Below, one piece after another: positions 40,481-44,808 of a stretch of DNA of 44,808 nucleotides. Where the stretch lies: contig DAHUZY010000002.1 in the NCBI GenBank assembly GCA_027314885.1, positions 1 to 44,808 on the forward strand, given 5' to 3'. The translations under genes were made by a program, and so were the position numbers. Below the pieces are notes generated by a model. The model had not been told where the DNA came from, searched no databases, and saw only the letters and a program-made list of their open reading frames with translations. Source of the stretch: Candidatus Saccharimonadota bacterium. GTDB lineage: Bacteria > Patescibacteriota > Saccharimonadia > Saccharimonadales > UBA4665. Each line of letters starts with the position of its first letter. Position 1 is the stretch's first letter.

Positions 40481-40617
40481 AGCTCAAACCATTAAAAATA
40501 ATTGTTGAATTACCGTGGACAGACAAGTATTGAACTGAGGCGACAGTATACGGGGTGTTTTTGTGACCATTATCAGCTTTCTTAAGGAAAGAAAGGCAGG
40601 GCCCTATAGAGTGGGTC

Positions 40618-41253
40618 TTATATTTCACGCAGCCATTCCTTATTGATTTTAATAATTTTTCCAGGAACGCCAACGATTACACTGTTCTCCGTGGTTACAC
40701 TTTCTATAACAACTGCGCCTGCCCCGACAACACATCCAGCAGCTATTTTTACGTTACTGCTTATAGTGGCGCCGATACCTACAAACACTCCGTCGGCAAG
40801 CTCAACTCTACCCGCTACATTTACGCCTGGACTAATTGTTACATAGTCACCTATTGTACAGTCGTGACTTATAGTTGACCCTATGTTTATTAATGTGTGG
40901 TCTCCGATTTTTACGTTAGTGGTTACCGTAACATTTGGTGCAACTATTGATCCTTTGCCTAGAGAAATACCTTTGCTCACGCATGCATTACTTGCCACTA
41001 AACTAAAGTACTGGCTGCCTTTCCACTGTTCTACTATGTCTTTGCGTAATTTTGGAGCTCCTACTGCCGCAAGAACTGGTGTTCCCACGTAAGTTGCTTC
41101 CATAGAGTTTATATTTATTATGTGGTGTCTCTTTTCTTGATCTAAGTACTTTTGCGAAACAGCACGAAAAGCTATGCTCACTTCACTATCAAGGTAGGAC
41201 TCGATCTCATCCGCTTGACTACCACTTCCCAATAGGCCAATGGTTTTGCTCAT
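40618..41253 (-). CDS. Left-handed beta-helix sugar acyltransferase, NeuD/PglD/VioB-like
   Basis: IGLLGSGSQADEIESYL, hexapeptide repeats GKGSIVAPNVTVTTNVKIGDHTLINIGSTISHDCTIGDYVTISPGVNVAG. Confidence 0.9.
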   Translation of the reverse strand: MSKTIGLLGSGSQADEIESYLDSEVSIAFRAVSQKYLDQEKRHHIININSMEATYVGTPVLAAVGAPKLRKDIVEQWKGSQYFSLVASNACVSKGISLGKGSIVAPNVTVTTNVKIGDHTLINIGSTISHDCTIGDYVTISPGVNVAGRVELADGVFVGIGATISSNVKIAAGCVVGAGAVVIESVTTENSVIVGVPGKIIKINKEWLREI

Positions 41254-41280
41254 GAAGATATCCTTTTCTTTGTCGGCATA

Positions 41281-42360
41281 TTATGCTGCGCTTCCATTAA
41301 CTACCTCGCATATTTTTCGTATAACTATTTCTTCTAGCCCAACATATAAGGGCAAACATATTATACGTTTAGATATATCTTCTGAAATAGGGCAATCTTG
41401 GGTTTGTTTTAAATAGGGAAGTTTGTTGAGCGATGGGTAAAAGTATCGGCGAGGGTAGATACTTTCTTCTTCTAGCCTATTAACCACTTTCAGCAGTGTT
41501 GCTTCGTTTTTGAAAAGCACTGGGTAATAGGAATAATTGTATTTTATTTCTGTCATTATTTTTGGCGCCTTTACGGTATCAATCAGTAGTTCGTCGTAAA
41601 GTTCCGTCACCTTTTTTCGCTCATTAATTATGTCTTCTATATGCTTAAGATTGCATAATCCCATGGCTGCCTGAAACTCAGAGGCCTTTCCATTAATACC
41701 GAGCCTCCTATGCTCATCGTAGTTATGGCCAAATCTTTTTATAAGCTCTACTTTAGCGCTTATGTCAGGAGACCTGGCGATTATGCCGCCCCCTTCAATG
41801 GTGTGAAATAGTTTAGTCGCATGAAAACTAGTAACCGAAATCTCCCCGTGCTTCAGCAAAGATTCTCCCTTATACTCAACGCCTACCGCATGTGCTGCGT
41901 CATAAATTACACTCAGGTTGTATCGTTTTGCTATGACTTCTATGCTTTCAACGTCACAAGGACGTCCAAAAACATGTACTGGCAAAATGGCCTTTGTATT
42001 TTGTGTGATCGCTGCTTCTATTTTATTTGGGTCAATGCAAAATGTCTCAGCATCTATATCTACATAGACCGGCTTAACTCTTTCCCACAAAAGTGAAGAA
42101 GTGGTGGCTACGTAGGAAAATGGTGTCGTTATGACCTCCCCCTCTGTAATATCAAGCGCTCTTAAAGCAACTTGCAACGCCATTGTGCCGTTGACGACAA
42201 AATGAAAGTTGTTTAATCCTAAATAGCCCTTCATCTCTTTTTCAAATTGCTTTAAGAGTGGCCCCTGATTTGTTAACTGGCCGTTCGCCCAGATTTGTCT
42301 TATATAGCCCTGATACTCCTCTATGGGGGGCAAAAAAGTTTTGGTAACGTTTATGCGCAT
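41281..42360 (-). CDS. DegT/DnrJ/EryC1/StrS aminotransferase (VioA-like sugar aminotransferase)
   Basis: QLTNQGPLLKQFEKEM, TTPFSYVATTSSLLWERVKPVYVDID, SFHATKLFHTIEGGG (PLP Lys). Confidence 0.9.
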   Translation of the reverse strand: MRINVTKTFLPPIEEYQGYIRQIWANGQLTNQGPLLKQFEKEMKGYLGLNNFHFVVNGTMALQVALRALDITEGEVITTPFSYVATTSSLLWERVKPVYVDIDAETFCIDPNKIEAAITQNTKAILPVHVFGRPCDVESIEVIAKRYNLSVIYDAAHAVGVEYKGESLLKHGEISVTSFHATKLFHTIEGGGIIARSPDISAKVELIKRFGHNYDEHRRLGINGKASEFQAAMGLCNLKHIEDIINERKKVTELYDELLIDTVKAPKIMTEIKYNYSYYPVLFKNEATLLKVVNRLEEESIYPRRYFYPSLNKLPYLKQTQDCPISEDISKRIICLPLYVGLEEIVIRKICEVVNGSAA

Positions 42361-42375
42361 GATATCACTCTAGAC

Positions 42376-43545
42376 CTAATTCTTTAAAGATTCCCATGTG
42401 TCGGGTAGTTTTATGATAGCTCCTTTAAATAATGACTGGCGATCAACATCTTTTAGTATAAAGCTTGGTTTTCTTTTGCATACCGCTACTAGTTGCTTGT
42501 TGTCTCGCGTAAAAAGCGCTGCGCTTACTTGGTATGTGCCAGGGTTTAAAACCGTCGTGCTTAGAGTATAAGAAATGGACCCTTTATTTTTTAGCTTTAA
42601 CTGCTTCATGGTATTAATTTCCGCCACTGACTGCCCGTCTTTTAATAGTGAAATTCCTGCAAAAACCTCACCTCTTTTTTTTGACTCAAAGTTTATCTTA
42701 AGGTTAACTTCTGCATCAGTTTGTTTGTGAATAGAAATATCGACTTTATACGAATTACCCTGCTGTTGTTCTGTTTCTCCTTTTGTGGCTTGCCTGCTGG
42801 TTTCCATATTTTCTTCTTGGTATATGTCTGCCGCCTCGGCTGGGTCACCTTCAAAAACGATCTTTCCGTTTTTTATACAGATTACCCTGGTACAGAATCT
42901 TCTAATTGCTGTCATGTCATGGGATACAAAAACAACTGTTTTCTTTTCCCGCTTTAGTTCTTCAAAATAGTCATAGCATTTTTGTTGAAACGCTGCATCG
43001 CCAACTGCCAGCACCTCGTCAAGGAGAAGAATGCCGCCTTTTGCTCTAACTGCAATAGAGAAGGCTAGTCTGACTTGCATTCCAGAAGAGTAATTTTTTA
43101 ATTTTTGGTCCATAAACTTCTCTAGTTCTGCAAAACCTACTATGTCTTTATACATTGCATGCATTTCTTTCCTGCTAAAACCCAGCAGTGCTCCATTAAG
43201 AAAAACGTTTTCCCGGCCAGTAAGCTCTGGGCTGAACCCTACTCCCAGCTCTATAAATGGGGTTATCTTTCCCTCTACTAAAACTTTTCCTTGATCTGGA
43301 TAATATATTCCTGCCAGAATTTTTAGTAAGGTGCTCTTCCCACTTCCGTTTTTGCCCACTATGCCGAAAAACTCGCCTTTTTTTACACTGAATGTAACGT
43401 CTCGAAGAGCCCTAAACTCTTCGTAGCCTTTTTTCCGGCGCCAGAAATTCACAATATAACTTTTTATAGTATTTATTTTTTCGTGGGGCAAACGAAAGGT
43501 TTTGTACAGATTGTTTACATCTATGACCGTTGGGTTGTCTTCCAT
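42376..43545 (-). CDS. wzt: ABC transporter ATP-binding protein, Wzt-type with C-terminal carbohydrate-binding-like domain
   Basis: VGKNGSGKSTLLKILAGI, YSSGMQVRLAFSIAV, ILLLDEVLAVGD; extra ~150-aa beta-rich C-terminus. Confidence 0.9.
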   Translation of the reverse strand: MEDNPTVIDVNNLYKTFRLPHEKINTIKSYIVNFWRRKKGYEEFRALRDVTFSVKKGEFFGIVGKNGSGKSTLLKILAGIYYPDQGKVLVEGKITPFIELGVGFSPELTGRENVFLNGALLGFSRKEMHAMYKDIVGFAELEKFMDQKLKNYSSGMQVRLAFSIAVRAKGGILLLDEVLAVGDAAFQQKCYDYFEELKREKKTVVFVSHDMTAIRRFCTRVICIKNGKIVFEGDPAEAADIYQEENMETSRQATKGETEQQQGNSYKVDISIHKQTDAEVNLKINFESKKRGEVFAGISLLKDGQSVAEINTMKQLKLKNKGSISYTLSTTVLNPGTYQVSAALFTRDNKQLVAVCKRKPSFILKDVDRQSLFKGAIIKLPDTWESLKN

Positions 43546-44346
43546 CTATATATTCTCCGCAAAGTACTTGGACTCTTTCTTAAAGAATAGTATGCCACCG
43601 ACCAGGAATACTACAACAATAATAAAGGGTATATACGCGTACCAGGATCCATTAAAAACGTGCCAGATAATGGTGGTGTGTTTCGTTATAAGTCCATACC
43701 GCGCATCTTGCATAGATTGTGCAAGAGGGTTGAGTAATAGAATCTTCTGGAAGGTGATGTTTGTGATACGAGAAAGGGGGTAAAGGATAGGCGTAGCATA
43801 GAATCCTGCCTGTATGCATACCTCCCATATGTAGCTTACGTCTCTGTATTTTACATACAAAGCTGACAAGAGAAGCGACATAGCAAAAGAAAATACATAT
43901 ATCTCTATAAGGAGAAGCGGGAGAAAGAGCGCATCAGCGGATGGGGTAACATGCCCAATAATCATGAAAATCGCAATGATAATCAAGTTTAGGCCAAGGT
44001 TAATAAGAGCGGCGATGCTGCTTGACAAGATAATTATCCAGCGCGGGATACTGATTTTTCGAATAAGATCCCCTCTGCCCACAATTGACGTAAGGCTTTG
44101 CATAGTCATCTCTACAAAAAAGTTCCAGATAACTATTCCGAATAGCAAATAAACAGGGTAGTGCGGAGTTCCCGTACCAACCTTTAAAAATTTAACAAAT
44201 ACTATATAAAGGATAACGAATATTAGTAAGGGTCGCAGAAGAGACCATGCATAGCCAAGCACGGAGTCTTGATATCGTAGCTTAAAATCGGTTCGGACGA
44301 GCTCGCCCAGCAGCACACGGTCTTGCTTTGAGAAAATATGCCTCAT
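43546..44346 (-). CDS. wzm: ABC-2 type polysaccharide exporter permease, Wzm-type
   Basis: LGELVRTDFKLRYQDSVLGYAWSLLRPLLIFVILYIVF. Start at MRHIFSKQ (track 44433) because the upstream ORF extension overlaps the divergent GT2. Confidence 0.88.
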   Translation of the reverse strand: MRHIFSKQDRVLLGELVRTDFKLRYQDSVLGYAWSLLRPLLIFVILYIVFVKFLKVGTGTPHYPVYLLFGIVIWNFFVEMTMQSLTSIVGRGDLIRKISIPRWIIILSSSIAALINLGLNLIIIAIFMIIGHVTPSADALFLPLLLIEIYVFSFAMSLLLSALYVKYRDVSYIWEVCIQAGFYATPILYPLSRITNITFQKILLLNPLAQSMQDARYGLITKHTTIIWHVFNGSWYAYIPFIIVVVFLVGGILFFKKESKYFAENI

Positions 44347-44370
44347 GTTTTGAGGTATTATAGAGGAAGA

Positions 44371-44808
44371 ATGAGCCAAAGTCGATTGCCTCAGCCTGTG
44401 ATTGTTGTACCAAATTGGAATGGTGCCGCTCATTTAAGAGACTGTCTTGATTCCTTACGCTCTCAGTCAATTGCAACACATATAATCGTGGTCGATAACG
44501 GTTCAACTGATGAGTCGCTGGATATTATCAGTACTTATAAAGACATTGGGGTCATTACGCATAACAAAAATCTTGGCTTTGCTGGTGGAGTTAATAGTGG
44601 CTTCAGGCGAGCCATAGAGCTTGGGGCAGAATACGTAGCAACGTTTAACAACGATGCCGTAGCAGATACGCAGTGGCTTGCTGAACTCATTCAGGAACTG
44701 AAAAGTCATCCAAGCGTAGGCATTACTACCTGTAAATTGTTGACGGCTGACGGAAAGGAGTTGGATAGTACTGGGGATTATTACACCTCCTGGGGGCTTC
44801 CTTACCCG
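44371..44808 (+). CDS. Glycosyltransferase family 2, truncated at window edge
   Basis: Manual translation: MSQSRLPQPVIVVPNWNGAAHLRDCLDSLRSQSIATHIIVVDNGSTDESLDII...NKNLGFAGGVNSGFRRAIELGAEYVATFNNDAV. Confidence 0.9.
   Translation, partial: MSQSRLPQPVIVVPNWNGAAHLRDCLDSLRSQSIATHIIVVDNGSTDESLDIISTYKDIGVITHNKNLGFAGGVNSGFRRAIELGAEYVATFNNDAVADTQWLAELIQELKSHPSVGITTCKLLTADGKELDSTGDYYTSWGLPYP

Noticed and set aside
40473-40673. 66-aa minus ORF between the acyltransferase and GT2
   Set aside because: No family match and overlaps both neighbours. Could be a gene remnant or leader, but not supportable from sequence alone.

Overview
Low-to-mid GC bacterial chromosome segment, gene-dense and using the standard code. 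By gene content and protein style it is most likely Patescibacteria/CPR, probably Saccharibacteria; this is inference with no database check. Left part (about 1-15.6 kb): the end of a DDE transposase element, a Mur ligase, then housekeeping genes (MazG-like, TsaC/Sua5, MutY-like, LssY-C, aldo/keto reductase, MPG glycosylase, isochorismatase-fold, archaeal-type AspRS, CBS protein, DsbA-like, NadD, a LexA-like HTH). From about 15.6 kb to the right edge: a large envelope-glycan region with O-antigen ligase, GtrA, polyprenyl-phosphate sugar transferase, GT4, GlmS, ManC, a eukaryotic-type HAD phosphomannomutase, RmlBCDA, GalE, several GT2s, DegT aminotransferase plus NeuD/VioB-like acyltransferase, and Wzm/Wzt ABC exporter. 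It also holds a 956-aa secreted repeat protein paired with a small exported protein. The most notable item is a cobalamin-riboswitch-like element (minus strand, about 14.64-14.85 kb). It has a terminator/antiterminator/RBS-overlapping expression platform directly in front of a 409-aa protein of unknown function. Other notable items: a repeat-based surface protein, direct repeats at the transposon end, a CAGGAA microsatellite at a coupled start codon, and overlapping bidirectional -10 elements at several divergent gene pairs.
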